64,000 nt of DNA from Tiliqua scincoides. Its lineage: Eukaryota > Chordata > Lepidosauria > Squamata > Scincidae. A model generated the notes under the pieces. It did not search any database, had not been told where the DNA came from, and was given only the letters and a program-made list of their open reading frames with translations. The position numbers and the translations under genes were made by a program. Positions 12,416 through 25,015 of this stretch are shown here, in pieces (position 1 is the first letter of the stretch; each line of letters starts with the position of its first letter). The stretch lies in the NCBI RefSeq assembly GCF_035046505.1, contig NC_089822.1:264255024-264319023 (forward strand), in the 5' to 3' direction.

Positions 12416-12598
12416 GTGTTACCAGATACAAAAGGGGACAGAGTGCCTCTCCCTTTAACCATTGTATAGAAGAAGGAATTTTGGCAGGTGCTGCTTTTCA
12501 AACCCTTCCCTGTTGAGCTGCACCTGACAAAATTCCCTCTCCTATACAATGGTTAAAGGGAGAGGCACTTTGTCCCCCTTTGTATTGGGTAACCATAA
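12416..12598. repeat. Palindromic MITE
   Basis: Two arms of about 75 bp are reverse complements: ACAAAAGGGGACAGAGTGCC and CTTTAACCATTGTATAG on the left, CTATACAATGGTTAAAG and GGCACTTTGTCCCCC on the right, with AATTTTGGCAGGTG / CACCTGACAAAATT close to the centre. No ORF. It would fold as a single hairpin. Confidence 0.75.
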
Positions 12599-12767
12599 CT
12601 ATGTACACCACTCTGAGCTCCTTGGAAGAAGGGCAGGATAAAAATATGAAAAGTAAACAAAACAAATAAATAAAAGGCACCCCCCACCAGAAAGGCCTGT
12701 GTCAAACAAGAGCCAGAGGGAGATCAGGCTGATGGTGGATCAGCTTATATGGGCAAAAGCAGTTCTA

Positions 12768-12850
12768 AGAACCCAATCCTAGCCATACCGACTCAGAAGT
12801 AAATCCCACTGTAATCAATGGGGCTTGCTCTCAGGTAGGTGCATGTGGAT
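12768..12850. repeat. GCCCAATCCTA-type short element
   Basis: Contains CCCAATCCTAGCC, ACTCAGAAGTAAATCCCA and CAATGGGGCTTGCTC, matching the family at 14563, 15493 and 17240. Confidence 0.7.
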
Positions 12851-13735
12851 AGAAGTGCAGTCTTTGTTATCCACTCTCATGGGGTGCAGTGATGTGATGG
12901 GGCTCCTTCAGCTCTTACAGATTTGTGGAAAACAGAATTTCGTAACAATTACCAACAGGAAAGAAGAACTTGAGGGAATCCCAGCAGGTGCACACATGCT
13001 CCCCCCTTCTTTTTGCCCATCATTAACCCCCCCCCTCCCTTTCCAACCCCACTCAATAAGTCTGTCATTAACTCTGGCCTCGCTCCTCCTTCCAAGCTCC
13101 AACCCCCTAGTTCTTGCTGCCTCCTATCCTGTGCCTGCCCTCCCACAGTCCTTCCACCCACCCCTCCTGCCTCCAGGCTCTTCCAGGAGGCTCCACATCT
13201 TGCCACCAGACCACAAACTAGCTACTCATCCAATCTCCAGTGCTAGCAGAGCTGGGGCTTTGGCCACTGGCCCCCCCTTCCTCACCTCCCTGGCTGCTGC
13301 TAGTTCTCCGCCCCCCCACTCCTGCCACCTAGGCTTTCAACACTGGGATGCTCCATGGAGGGCAGAAGAGCACTTCCAACAAGGTTGTGTGTGTGTGTGT
13401 GAGCTAATTGAGAGTGTGAGTTGTGATTCTTCTGCCTCCCTCCCTTCATGCTCTCCCACAGTATGCTTAAAAAGTGCAGTCTGATCCTGTGCCTAAATAC
13501 ATTCCCTTACTGCCTGCATCGGAGTGGACCACGACCACCCCCTGCCCTTGGTACTAGAACCACTCAGAGGAATTTTATCAGGGGGTACAAGTTTGTTTCA
13601 GGCCCCTTTCTTTCTTCATTCAAATGTAAATTTGGCTCCAGGCCACCTTTTTTGGGCTCCCATTTTTTGACCCCAGGCCCAGATAAGATGTACCCCTTGC
13701 ACCCCCTCTCAGAAGGCCTGCTTGGTATGTTACAG
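12851..13735. other. Pyrimidine-rich non-coding stretch
   Basis: C- and T-rich sequence gives a 219-aa Pro/Ser/Leu-rich ORF (12825-13484) with no domain and biased composition, so I do not call it a gene. Includes a TG run near 13385-13402. Confidence 0.45.
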
Positions 13736-13962
13736 CATCATTTTCAACCACTGTGTGCCGTGAATGGTCTGCAGGTGTGCCACAGGAGTTTGGGGGAGGG
13801 TCATGTATTAGTAGGGCCATTGGGGAATGTGAGCCCCTCACCAAACAGCATGGTGTGCTTTATCAATTGTCAAAAAATTCATGGTGTGCCTTGGTAATTT
13901 TAGTACCTTGTCAGTGTGGCATGAGACAAAAAAAGGTTGAAAATCACCGTGCTAGAGCCTGG
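13736..13962. repeat. hAT-like dispersed repeat, copy A
   Basis: Starts ATTTTCAACCACTGTGTGCC and ends GGTTGAAAATCACCGTG, so termini are inverted. A second copy is at 57305-57525 (shared TGTGCCAC, TATTAGTAGGGC, GTGCCTTG and TAGTACCTTGTCAGTGTGG). No coding capacity. Confidence 0.7.
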
Positions 13963-14340
13963 CATAGCTCTCTTCACCTTCTGCTGTTCTCCTTGTCTGT
14001 ATTTGTGAACCTTTCTTCCCTTGTAAAGCACCAACCACAGTGAATGTACAGTGCAGCCTATTTATCCACAGATTTTTTATCTGCGGATTTGTCTCAATAC
14101 GAATGGGGTGGGGGAACTGAAAGTCACACACTCTTTTGCCTCCTTCACCCTTCGCTGTCCTCCAGGCAGCCCAAAACACTGCAAAAAGGCTCTGCCTCAC
14201 CCAGGCAGGGAAATAGCCCTGGAAGAGGTTCCCCTTGCAAAGGAACAGTAATACTCCTGAAGCCCCTGAGCCAGCCAAGGCTGAAGAGGGGAAGGGGGGG
14301 CATAAAACCTCTGTAGCCAGAGCACATGCGTGTGCGTGCG
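13963..14340. other. Non-coding stretch
   Basis: No exon or repeat identified. Part of a weak ORF that only continues through the adjacent microsatellite. Confidence 0.35.
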
Positions 14341-14366
14341 TGCTCGCACGCGCTCTCGCTCTCGCG

Positions 14367-14435
<69 letters not shown>
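14341..14435. repeat. (CT)n(CA)n microsatellite
   Basis: A CG/CT-rich run, then a pure CT run and a pure CA run. Peptides translated from it are artefacts. Confidence 0.95.
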
Positions 14436-14562
14436 ACGGTAGCAACAGAGGGAATTGCTTTAAAAAACCCTGGGAGTGTTTGCCCAATTCCCCCCCCCTC
14501 CAGATGGTGCAGGCAATCGCCGACACAAGCAAGCCTTCCCAGCAAGCAAAGCATGATATTTA

Positions 14563-14657
14563 CAGCCCAATCCTCTCCACACTTTCCTGGGAGTAAGCCC
14601 CATTGACTGGAATGGGACTTACCTCTGAGTAGAAATGCACGGGACTGGACTCTTAAA
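14563..14657. repeat. GCCCAATCCTA-type short element
   Basis: Begins GCCCAATCCTCTCCACACTT and includes GGGAGTAAGCCCCATTGACT and ACTTACCTCTGAGTAGA. Almost the same sequence recurs at 15493-15585. Confidence 0.8.
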
Positions 14658-14962
14658 AGCTCAGCATCCCAACTGTGAAAGAAGTGGGACAGCTGGCAAC
14701 GAGAGGGCTGAGTACGGAGGGGAGGGGATTGATAATAGCTGCCTTAGTTTCCTTCCAGTCAAGTGTCAGGCTGCAGCGTATTTGCTTAACTCTATGGAAT
14801 TTAGCACAACGAGGTTTTTTTTAATGGAGCCTGGTCACAGAACAGAACTAACGCGGATAAATAGGCCCCACCTGTATATCTATATATTTATATCCCCTCT
14901 CTGGCCAGAAGAGTTTCCTGTGACTGATCATTAGGAATTGGCATCCTTCTATCTATCTAGAC

Positions 14963-15307
14963 CAGGGGCTCCCAGCTACGGCCCATGGGCCAGATCTAGT
15001 GTTAAAAGAAAAGCTACTTGGGGGCAGTGCAGCAGTGGAAAAGCCTTACTGATTCACAGTGCAAACTGCTATCTTAATTCCCAATTGCTGCAGAAACTTC
15101 TGCCTGGCAGCCACTTCCACTGAGAAATGGGGACACAGAGCCTTCTGGGATGATTAGCAGCAGAAATTGCTGGCTGGTGTGAGTTTCTGTATTGATCAGG
15201 AGTGAAGATAGCAGACTGCAGTGCAGAAACATGAGTCTTCACCACTGCTACAACACGCCCAAGGGGCCTTTCCTGCACCACTGCTGGCCAGAGTTTGGAG
15301 ACTCCTA
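14963..15307. mobile_element. hAT-like non-autonomous element
   Basis: Starts CAGGGGCTCCCAGCTACGG and ends AGTTTGGAGACTCCT. Flanks ATCTAGAC and ATTCTAGG are similar. The interior has an inverted pair around GCTGCAGAAACTTCTGCC / GATTAGCAGCAGAAATTGC and resembles 51355-51560. Confidence 0.65.
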
Positions 15308-15492
15308 TTCTAGGTATACCCACTAGTTGAAGTGTCTGAGGAGGATTGTGGAGAACTGACTTAATTCCACACCCACTCAAGAAGCTGGCTGAACATGCCC
15401 CAGTCAATACCTCCCAGGGAAAACTAGCTCACAGGGTTATTGTGAGGCTGCAATGAGAGGTAAGAACTGTGCATGCTGCCCCGGGCAACTAA

Positions 15493-15585
15493 CAGCCCAA
15501 TCCTATCCACACTTTCCTGGGAGTAAGCCCCATTGACTGGAATGGGACTTACTTCTGAGTAGACATGCCTAGGATCGGGCTCTAA
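15493..15585. repeat. GCCCAATCCTA-type MITE
   Basis: Runs from GCCCAATCCTATCC to CCTAGGATCGGGCTC: terminal inverted repeats with a conserved middle (GGAGTAAGCCCCATTGAC, ACTTCTGAGTAGACATG). No ORF. Many such elements are scattered over the window. Confidence 0.85.
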
Positions 15586-15587
15586 GG

Positions 15588-15768
15588 GAGCAATCCCTAA
15601 CCCACTTTCCAGCACCAACATAAGGGCAATGCAGCTCCGAGGTAAGAGAGCAAACATTCCCTTACTTTAAGGAGGCCTCTGTGAGTGCCACCCAACTACA
15701 TGATGCAGCACATGTCCCATTGGCACAGCTGTGCCAGTGCTGGAAAGTTGGTTAGGATTTGGGGCTAA
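15588..15768. repeat. Second MITE family (CAACTTTCCAGC type)
   Basis: Ends are inverted: AATCCCTAACCCACTTTCCA and TGGAAAGTTGGTTAGGATTT. Middle has AAACATTCCCTTACTT and AGGAGGCCTCTGTG. Related copies: 16028-16205, 33380-33540, 41806-41982, 45605-45790 and 52258-52432. Confidence 0.8.
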
Positions 15769-16027
15769 GAGTAAGTGTGGGATACAAATGAAATGGATCA
15801 CCAGACACACACCTGTGAAGCGTCCAGCCTTTACTTATTTATATGAGTGTAACTAATTCACCTTTTGGCTCCACAATTAAGTCCCCAAGACAGAGAACAA
15901 CTTTCTTGGGAAAAAAATTAAAAGCAATGCTTAAAAATGAAACTAAGACATGAGAGAACGTGTAGTATCAGTACAAACTCCACATTATTAAAGGAGAAAA
16001 CTTACAGAGAAGTTGACTGAAATATAC

Positions 16028-16205
16028 ACCAATCCTATCCAACTTCTTAGTGACAATGAGCCACAGCGCGGCCTTGAGATAGAGGAGCAAACATTCCCTT
16101 ACACTGGAGGAGGCCTCCGTGACTGTGTCCCCACCACAGAATGCAGCACATGCCCTCTGACACAGCTGCATCAGTACTGGAAGGCTGGATAGGATTGAGC
16201 CCAAA
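16028..16205. repeat. CAACTTTCCAGC-type MITE
   Basis: CCAATCCTATCCAACTTCTT at the left and AAGGCTGGATAGGATTGAGC at the right, with the family's AAACATTCCCTTACACTGGA middle. Confidence 0.75.
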
Positions 16206-16255
16206 CTAAAAATAATTTTCTCTTGGTGTCCAAAGAAAAGCTAACAGAATTGTCA

Positions 16256-16450
16256 CCATGCTAAAATATCCGATCAACATGGTGCCTGTTCTGAGAATGT
16301 CTCATCTCTTCCCCCTCTGCCATCTCAGCCCAGATTTGGGGGGGGGGGGAGGAGCAGACTGCCCTCCTTGGAAGACCAAAGCATGTGGGCAGGTTCACAG
16401 AGGCAGACCTGGTCCCTTCCAGATACTTGGATCACAAACAGATGATGACT
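16256..16450. repeat. Dispersed repeat, copy B (matches 1-230)
   Basis: Shares GTGCCTGTTCTG, AAGACCAAAGCATGTGGGCA and GGTTCACAGAGGCAGA with the window's left end. Contains a G run at about 16340-16350. Confidence 0.6.
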
Positions 16451-16562
16451 TAATAGACTATGAATTGCTCCAGTGGAGCTGGTAACACAGCAATTTCACA
16501 GGAGCATGCGTATATTATATACATACACATACTCTCTCTATATATATACACATACGTATACA

Positions 16563-17623
16563 CAGTGCTTTTTTGTGAAAAAAAGGTGCAGGAACTCACT
16601 ACTTGTCAATCTTTTATTTATTTAGTTATTTATTTATAAACCATTTTTATTGGAGAAATAAAATATTTTTTATGTGCTTCCCCCCTAAAGATGAACTTAC
16701 TTCCGAGTAGACATGCATAGGATTGGGCTGTCAATCTCCACATCCCCTGCCCCCTAGCTACTTTTTCTACATATGGGGAAAAATACAGGTGCACTTGTAG
16801 CATGTAGTGTGGCACTACTTCGAGGAGAGGAAGCAGTGAATGGATTCCAAAAAATGGCTTACATGAGTTCCATGTAGTATAATTACTCTAAGCAACTGTG
16901 GGAGTAAGAACAAAAATGGAATTCTTACATGAGAGGGGTCCTTAGGTGCACACAGAAACAGCTACGTTTGCAAACAAGCGATTAAATATGGTTTAATTCA
17001 GGTATCAGAATACTCTGTGTCTTTGGGAAGGCACTTGGCATGCAATTGTATGTTCTCTGCTGCCCTGAGCAGCTGCTTTGCATTGCTGGAGAGAAGCTGC
17101 AAACGCTGGCTAGCAGAGAGCATGCTTGTGGGGGAAGAACGAGGCAAGGCTGGACAGCATGTTGTACACACGTAGAATCCCTTTTCACCTGCCCTTAGCA
17201 TGTGAAAATGGGTGCAGATATATATCTCTGCCAGGATTAAGAGCCCAATCCTAGGTATGTCTACTCTGAAGTAAGCCTCATTCTAGTCAATGGAGCTTAC
17301 TCCCAGGAAAGTGCCTAGGATTGCAGCCTAAGAGCCCAATCCTATGCATGTCTACTCAGAAGTCCACTTTAGTGAATGGGGCTTACTGTGGATAGGATGG
17401 CAGCCTTAGAGTCCAATCCTGTGCCTGTCTACTCAGAAGTAAGTTCCATTATAGTGAATGGGGCTTACTGTGGATAGGATGGCAGCCTTAGAGTCCAATC
17501 CTGTGCCTGTCTACTCTGCCTCTGTTTTGCTCCCCCCCCCCGGAATGCCTCCAAAGGGGAGAGGCCCCTGCAAAAAGGTGCCGGAACTCTGTCCCCCCAC
17601 GTTCCATTAGAAAAAAAGCCCTG
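16563..17623. mobile_element. hAT-type element with nested MITE array
   Basis: Left end CAGTGCTTTTTTGTGAAAAA with GGTGCAGGAACTC and right end GTGCCGGAACTC...AAAAAAAGCCCTG are inverted. Flanks CGTATACA and CGCATACA agree at seven of eight positions, as for a hAT target duplication. The interior has no transposase ORF and contains the tandem MITEs at 17240-17515. Confidence 0.75.
17240..17515. repeat. Tandem array of GCCCAATCCTA-type MITEs
   Basis: Three and a partial head-to-tail copies of a unit of about 80-90 bp, each reading (A/T)CCAATCCT...GTCTACTC(A/T)GAAG...GGGGCTTACT...TAGGAT(G/T)G(C/G)AGCC. Copies 2 and 3 share GTGGATAGGATGGCAGCC, so the array expanded locally. Confidence 0.8.
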
Positions 17624-18470
17624 CGCATACACATTATTTAGGCCCTTTTAGCCACAGTAAGGGCACAAAGAGTCACTTTCCATTGTCCTTCTGATCGTTT
17701 CCATAAAGTAGGTCAATTCAAGAGACTACGCATATCCATAAACAATTGTTTTAGTACATGATTAATACAGTGGACATGGGCTCAGCGTCTCCTGGCCCTG
17801 TGGGATACAGGGGCAGCTGTTTTGGCGTTGCTGTACTGTAGCATGGGCAGCCTGGATATGATTGGGCTGTGAGAATACTTACCTCTAAGTCGAATCTGTG
17901 GAATAGGTTTCAGCAGCATGGCTGGAGGTCCTTTGCCTCCCGAGCCGCCAGCCAGCACCAGGTTCCAGGGCACAAGAGTAGGCAGAAGGCAAGATGGCTC
18001 CATACTTTCCCCTTTGTGTATTTTTCTAAACCTTATACATAATTTATTATTATTATTATTAATCAGCTGAATACAATCCTGGGTTGTCTACAAAGTGGTC
18101 TTGTGATTCTCACCTCTCCTCCCTGGATGATTCATAGTCATGCCAGCTCAGTTCCTGATCTCTAAGATTTCCCTGACACCATAAGAACTGACTCTAATAA
18201 AGGGGAGGGGAGAAGCTCCTGGAGACTGCTACAAACAAAATCATGAGAAGGCCACAATCAAAGTCATCCATCAGGCCTACACCACCTTCGGGGGTTCAGC
18301 GGTCCTAAATCAGGTAGTTTAAGTGGCAGTATGTCTTGCCACCCCAGGGAATGGATGGTGAGGGTGTCTTAGGGTCCAGGCCACCTATCACGGAAGAAGC
18401 AGACTGGAGCTGCCAGGTCCTCCCAGATGCAAGAAAAAGTCAGCATGAAGGTTTGCCCTGCCACTGACTA
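17624..18470. other. Non-coding stretch
   Basis: Holds a (TTA)n run near 18043-18061. No exon or family recognised. The 3' end region of ZNF2 starts to its right. Confidence 0.4.
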
Positions 18471-18883
18471 GAACTTAGGGGTGTGTAGAAACAAGGCCCT
18501 CACTCTGATCATCCCTCTCCTACCCTTTCAGACTTCACTCAGATTTCTCCTTGGTTACGCTGTGCCCTTATTCTTTTCTCCTCGAGTCTCTCCTTTCGCA
18601 CACGCTTGCCCCAGCCAGGTCTCCCTTCCTTCCACATATTCCCTTCTGTTTTGTCTCTTCTTTCACCCCACTAAGCTGTCTTAAGCTCTTCCCACACACT
18701 AAGCATTATCTGAGTCTTCATCTGGGTGGACATCAACTGGATGTCCTGTAAGCAATGACTGAAACTTTTTACACACTCCAAATGTGGCGTCTCCCCTGTA
18801 TGAATTGATAAATGATTGATATGGCTTCTCCCCTGTAGGGGTCTTTGATACAAAGTCAGGCTTGAGCTCCTACTGAAGCTGTT
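18471..18883 (-). pseudogene. ZNF2 decayed terminal fingers and 3'UTR
   Basis: On the minus strand, after the ZNF2 stop, finger-like sequence continues out of frame (ACAGCTTCAGTAGGAG, CTCAAGCCTGACTTTG, TTGGAGTGTGTAAAAAG) and then matches the 3' flank of ZNF1. The ancestral array was therefore longer. Confidence 0.7.
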
Positions 18884-19879
<996 letters not shown>

Positions 19880-20216
19880 TCACAGCATTGAAATGATTTC
19901 ATCCCTGTGTAGCTTATGCTGTGATTAGTAATGTTGGATGTACAACTAATTCTGTCCCCATGCAACAAATGCTTATTTTTTCCCTTCCCTTTGAAATGTT
20001 CCTGTTGAGTTGGGATTTCATGTCTGTCATAACCCTGACAACCAACTGCCTGAGTCCTCCAGACATGTGATGGGCTTCTCTCCTGCCCCCCTAATCCATG
20101 CTTGTCTCAAAAAGCCACTTCCTGTATGTCACACTTGGTTGTTTCTGGTGACACTCCACATGGCTCCCTCTGATCCTCACTGTCTTCACCGTCTTCACTT
20201 TGCTCCCTGGAACAAA
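19880..20216 (-). pseudogene. ZNF2 finger-exon 5' part, with stop and frameshift
   Basis: Splice acceptor TTTGTTCCAG ends at 20217. The linker aligns with ZNF3/ZNF4 (DQREPCGVSPETT, then CDIQEVAF) but hits TGA where ZNF3 has AGA (IFRDQD). It also carries 8 extra bases near its start, an internal copy of GGTGAAGA. A second frame further on encodes [13 protein letters not shown], a lone degenerate finger; its frame is shifted from the array by about one base in the CAGAGATTGCAGAGACAGAG stretch. Confidence 0.75.
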
Positions 20217-22212
20217 CACAGAACCTTGCTTAGAAGTGCAATACAGAAATGGGACCTCTAATGCACACATCTAGATGTAAGTACTCAGGAAAAAGAAACC
20301 CACTGATTCAGCGGCACTGATCCCCAGGAAAGGATGGATAGGATTGCAGCCTTGTGCACTGACCAACTTCTCAAGAAGCTGTTCTTCAGGAGTAAAAAAA
20401 TTAAGGCTGCCTGGCCTGTTGCAACCTGACTGGTCCTGGGATTGAGGTAGCTTTTTTATTCTGTGTAGATAAGGTTTTTATGGAGAAGTCATGAGAGGAG
20501 GCCTCCTTCTGGATTCCCTCAGGCCTCACAGAAGCTTTAATGTCATGTTATCCTCTTATAAATGTTAAGATGTCTCTTATTTTGTACAGTGAGTGGTTTC
20601 AATTTTTAAATGGCAATAAATATTAACGGCCCAAACTTTCTACAGAGTTTCTACACTAGCCATAGAACAGGCGTAGATTGGACGAGTCCCATAGGGGGCC
20701 ATGGACTACATGTTACAAGCACCAAAAATACAGAACATTGGCCAACCTCTCACCAAACCACTCCTCCACCCCACAGAGCACAAGATACAGAATAACTCTA
20801 GCAGTCAATCAATCCACACCCACCCCATCATATAAGCCCAGTTCTGACAGCCACTCTCTCGTACAGGGTATGCGGCAGGGGGCTACTACACCCCTCTCTC
20901 ATGAAGTGGTGTGGCAGACTGGCATGGCAGTAAATTAGGTTTGGGCTGCCCATGAGCCTGAGCACTAATAAATAAGTGCAGAAGAACAGTTCCTCACAGG
21001 CTGGAAGTGATCTGTCAGGGCACATCTGCAATACTCTCACTCTATGGTGCTCATGCTGGTATCAGGACATGCTCAGACAAACTTAGACAATGCAGTTACT
21101 GCATCTACATGAAAGGATACAGGCAGAAGACAAGATCTGGGAGGAGAACAATGGAAGCCATGGGCTTCAAGAGTTGAGTTCCTCGACAGAGGAACTTCCA
21201 TCGCCTACAACACTGTAGAGTCTACGACATCTTGGAGGACTCGGAAGGGCCTCCACTCCACACCCAAATTGCACTGGCCATAACTGGCACATGGAGTATG
21301 TGTCTTTGTGTGTGGATGCGCACATCAACCATGTAATCATTCAATGTGGTGCTGCACCTTACCTCCCAAATTGGTCTCTGCGCATAATTCCTGCAACCTG
21401 TGTGATACACTCCTCTGCTGCAATGATACACTCCAGACTGAGCAGTATGGGATTTGAGAGAAGTTCCCTTACACCAAAGATACCACCATGCTGGGCAGAT
21501 ATGATGGTACAATAGCCACACCTTCAGAACAAAACCAGTGTGGAGCTACAATGAGACAGAGACCAAAGGGTGTTGGACAGGGGAGGGGGTATGTCAAATC
21601 CTATGCCCCAGTCTGATACCAGCCACAACCCCCAAGTTTAAAAAGTGCTCATTGGAATCAATAGAGAAAAATATCACTGTTCTCCTCTCTCCACCCCAAC
21701 TTTGGATCCAGCTTTTGGAACAAAAGCCCCATGAGGGACCCTTCCAAAGGTGGAATGGTGAATGAGGCCCCTTCCCCTCAATAGAAACTCTTATCTGGTG
21801 CTGGTTAGGATGATTCAGCAGTGCACAGCTCTGCCATTCTGATCTCATCACCTGGAAGCCCTTGACAGCAGCTTGGCTCTGGCATTTGCTGGGTGGACCT
21901 AATTTGGGACTGTCATTCATCAGGGTCCATCATCCTTTGAGGAGGTGTGAGGAAAGTGGGAGCCCACTGCATCAGTCGCTCAAATCACACTTGCACTTTC
22001 AGTCTACAGCTCAGCCAAGCTACTGGGGCAGATTACAGGTGAAGAGAATGGCAGAGGTGTATTATGCTGGTTCACACCTAACCGGCACCAACACACTCCA
22101 GCGGGGACTTTCTACTGTGGTGAAATTTCTATTACGGTGTCTCTGTTCAGCCAAGACCCTCTGAGCTGAAGCTACTGCTGTGGTAAGTACTACTCTGAAT
22201 AAAGCAAGTTAC
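20217..22212 (-). other. ZNF2 intron between KRAB-B and finger exons
   Basis: Includes a fold-back element (about 21600-22180) that is also present beside the KRAB-B exon in ZNF3 and ZNF4. The part 20640-21560 has no recognised family or ORF of note. A GGAAAGGATGGATAGGATTGC block near 20325 is a MITE end. Confidence 0.5.
21600..22185. repeat. Intronic fold-back element, ZNF2 copy
   Basis: Contains CTGCCATTCTGATCTCATCA and CTTGACAGCAGCTTGGCTCT near 21835-21885, and an inverted, more diverged arm near 22010-22160 (AGCCAAGCTACTGG, GAATGGCAGAGGTG). Homologous elements lie at 36245-36770 and 48310-48800, each adjacent to a KRAB-B exon. Confidence 0.55.
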
Positions 22213-22302
22213 CTGATGATTTCTCTTCCTCCTGGAGATCCTGGAAAAATGCACACTCCCCTTCTTCCAGCTGGGAGATGAGGGCAGGTCTGGGAAATTC
22301 CT
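22213..22302 (-). CDS. ZNF2 KRAB-B-like exon
   Basis: 90-nt exon between CTTCTCAG acceptor and CAG|GTAACT donor. Entered with one carried base it encodes EEFPRPALISQLEEGECAFF plus QDLQEEEKSSG. By position and the PxLISQLEEGE motif this is the KRAB B box. Open and in frame with the A-box exon at 24862-24991 (phase 1 on both sides). Closely related exons are in ZNF3 (36097-36186) and ZNF4 (48167-48256). Confidence 0.85.
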
Positions 22303-22744
22303 CTGAGAAGGAAACAAGGAGATGAGATGCTTCCATCTGTAACATATCAAGGCTTTCCAAGAGACCTAATCCTAGGCTGATACCCACCCCAAAAAGGACA
22401 CAGTATAAGACTAGAGGGAAGCTATCTGAACTTTCAGACAAGAATAGGCCGCAGAATCAGCTGCACAGATCCCAACATGTTGGTTCACTTAAGTTCACTG
22501 CTCATGAAACATGAGATGAATCACTGGTTGGGAATCCAGCTGTGGAGCTGAAACAAGCCATGTTTCTCTCATCCACCTCTCAGCACATGGAAGGAAGCCT
22601 CAACCAGAAGGTCAACTCTTCCCCTCCGCCTTTCTAAGGCAGTTCTGCAAAGAGGCTGTGAATTTAGGCAGGTAGAGAAAGGATGTGGCCTTCTCCTAGC
22701 TTTTCATTCCCGGAGCATGACTCTCACTGGAGCATCAAACCAGT

Positions 22745-22950
22745 CCAGAGTGGCTGCAGCTCAGTCATCAAGAACCTGCTTTGCATGCAAGAGATTCCTG
22801 GATCTATCCCTGGCACCAACACAGCCTGGTAGGGTTGAAAGATGTTCCTGCCTGAAACCCCGGTGAGCTGCTGTCAGCCAGTGGGGAGAGTACTGAGCTG
22901 GATGGGCCAAGAGTCTGACTCAGGAGAAGGCAGCTTCCCTCTGTCCCTGA
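22745..22950 (+). mobile_element. tRNA-derived SINE
   Basis: Carries a degenerate tRNA-like head (CTGCAGCTCAGTCATCAAGA, TTTGCATGCAAGAGATTCCT, GATCTATCCCTGGCA: A- and B-box-like) followed by GAGCTGCTGTCAGCCAGT, ACTGAGCTGGATGGGCCAAG and AAGGCAGCTTCC. Copies lie in the matching introns of ZNF3 (about 35000-35165) and ZNF4 (about 47460-47690), always antisense to the gene. Confidence 0.75.
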
Positions 22951-23485
22951 ACACCATGAATGCCTTTACAAACATGTGCAGATTGGGAGGAAAGATTCCT
23001 TTAAGATATAATAAAAGGGGTGCCAGCCAGGGGGCTCCCCTTGGCTGACATGGGCATAAAAGCTCTGCCTCAACAAAGCAGGTTTCCATAAGAAGGGGAA
23101 GTACCATGATATGGACACTTTAGAAGACCAAGAGAAGGATGATTCAAGTGGACAGTTTCTCTATTTGACTCTGATGCCCAAAGACGGCTGGCAAAGTGGT
23201 TGGTTCCAAATACTCCTGGTTCTGCTGAAATGTAAAACCGCCAACATGAGCAGCTGGATTAGAACTCCATCATGCTCCACCTGCAACAAGCCAATCAGAG
23301 CCCAGTGTCTCACTGGTGTCATGCACAGAGCATGGGTAGACACAGCCCTGCAGGTGAGCCTGATAATTCCCACATTCCTCTGGAGAGACAATGAAGGAAG
23401 AGAGGATTGTGAAAAATTTCTCCAGCAGCAGCACCTGATCTTGGAGGAACAGCCATTTAACACATTAAAAAGCTGGAAAACTAAT

Positions 23486-23846
23486 GGCCCAATCCTGTTG
23501 CTGGGCAGCACTGGCACTGCAGCTACGGTGCTGGCGCTAAGTGTTGTAAAAGCGCTGCAAAGCGCATTCCAACACTTTACAAGTGACTGAGGCAGAGGGA
23601 GGGCAGAACAGTGGGTGGGACAGGCCCAGGAGGGGGCAGGAATGGCAGCCACCACATCCTAACCCCTGTCCCAGGCCTGAGAGCCCTACACCGGGCTACT
23701 CAATTTTGTGCCAGCTATTTGGCTGGCACAGATCCAAGTAACCCCATTGAGCAGGCTGAGGAGACCTCCAGCCTATTCAATTCCCCGGTGGTCCCACTGC
23801 ACCCCCGGTAGCCCTGCTGTGCCAGCACTGCACAGGATTGGGCTGC
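23486..23846. repeat. Long GCCCAATCCTG-type MITE
   Basis: Starts GGCCCAATCCTGTTGCTGGG and ends CACTGCACAGGATTGGGCTG, so the termini are inverted repeats of the same GCCCAATCCT kind as the shorter elements. Interior is unrelated and GC-rich. Confidence 0.65.
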
Positions 23847-23859
23847 CCCTCTTTGCTAA

Positions 23860-24110
23860 CTGGGCAAAGAAGCACTTTAGCAAGTGGTGCTACTGTTATA
23901 TTTAGCAGAAGAAGAGTAACTGTCCCTCTTCACCCAGCACAGTGTGTTTAACAGTGACTGTTGCTGGTAGTCTCTTCTGCACCACTTTTTAGATAGTGAG
24001 GCTTTTGGGGATGAGGAGCTATTTAATCATCTGACTTTATCCGTAAACCACTTTGTGAACATTTTCTTTGAAAGCGGTACATAAATATTCTATTACTACT
24101 AACAAAGAGG
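23860..24110 (+). mobile_element. L2-type LINE/SINE tail, copy A
   Basis: CTAACTGGGCAAAGAAGCAC, TAGATAGTGAGGCTTTTGGG and GTAAACCACTTTGTGAACAT followed by AAAGCGGTACATAAATATTC and (TAC)n are typical of L2-derived tails. Matches 25235-25497. Confidence 0.65.
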
Positions 24111-24730
24111 AAAGAGAAGGGTGAGGCATGAGAAGCACTATCCGTTACAAGTGGCTCATACTGCAGGCCTGGAATGTCTCTTGAGGAAAGCCAATGTTTC
24201 TCAGACTTTTTAGCAATAGGACCCACTTTAAAAAAACAAAACAAAACACAATCCACCTAGTTTTATGAGATTAAAGAAAAAACAAACCACAGTTTCACCT
24301 TACCAGTTGCTCAAGTCTCTGTTTTTAACCTTTTTACTATGGTGGGAACAGCCTTCTAAAGCATCTCTTGAGCTCCATGTTCATTTGAGCAGGATAATTC
24401 TGATGGCCTTGCACTCCCCTTCGCATGGCCTTTGATAAAGAGCCAAGGCGTGTTTGTCTACTCACAATTAAACATGCACATACAGCTCAGTTCCACTTTC
24501 AATAGGACTCAATACATTTTTCCTTGTCAGCTTGGAGAGGGGGACTTCTTTCTTGAGTGTTGGGGGGGTGCTCTGTTCATCGGATCGGGACCATTCTGGT
24601 GGTGTAGCATTCCTCTTAGTCTGCCCTTCGAAGTGGACTGAAACATTCTTGTCTACTCAAAAGTAAATATGCACCGGAGGCTCGGTTTAATTTTTCATAG
24701 GGCTCAATAAATTTTCCTTGTCAGCTATCA

Positions 24731-25015
<285 letters not shown>

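Noticed and set aside
12825-13484. 219-aa plus-strand ORF
   Set aside because: Composition is dominated by Pro, Ser and Leu from C/T-rich DNA, no domain is visible, opposing frames are also open, and it starts inside a MITE.
5000-18000. Search for ZNF1 KRAB exons on the minus strand
   Set aside because: No sequence resembling the KRAB A (MLENY) or B (ISQLEEG) exons was found by eye; a distant or very diverged exon cannot be excluded.
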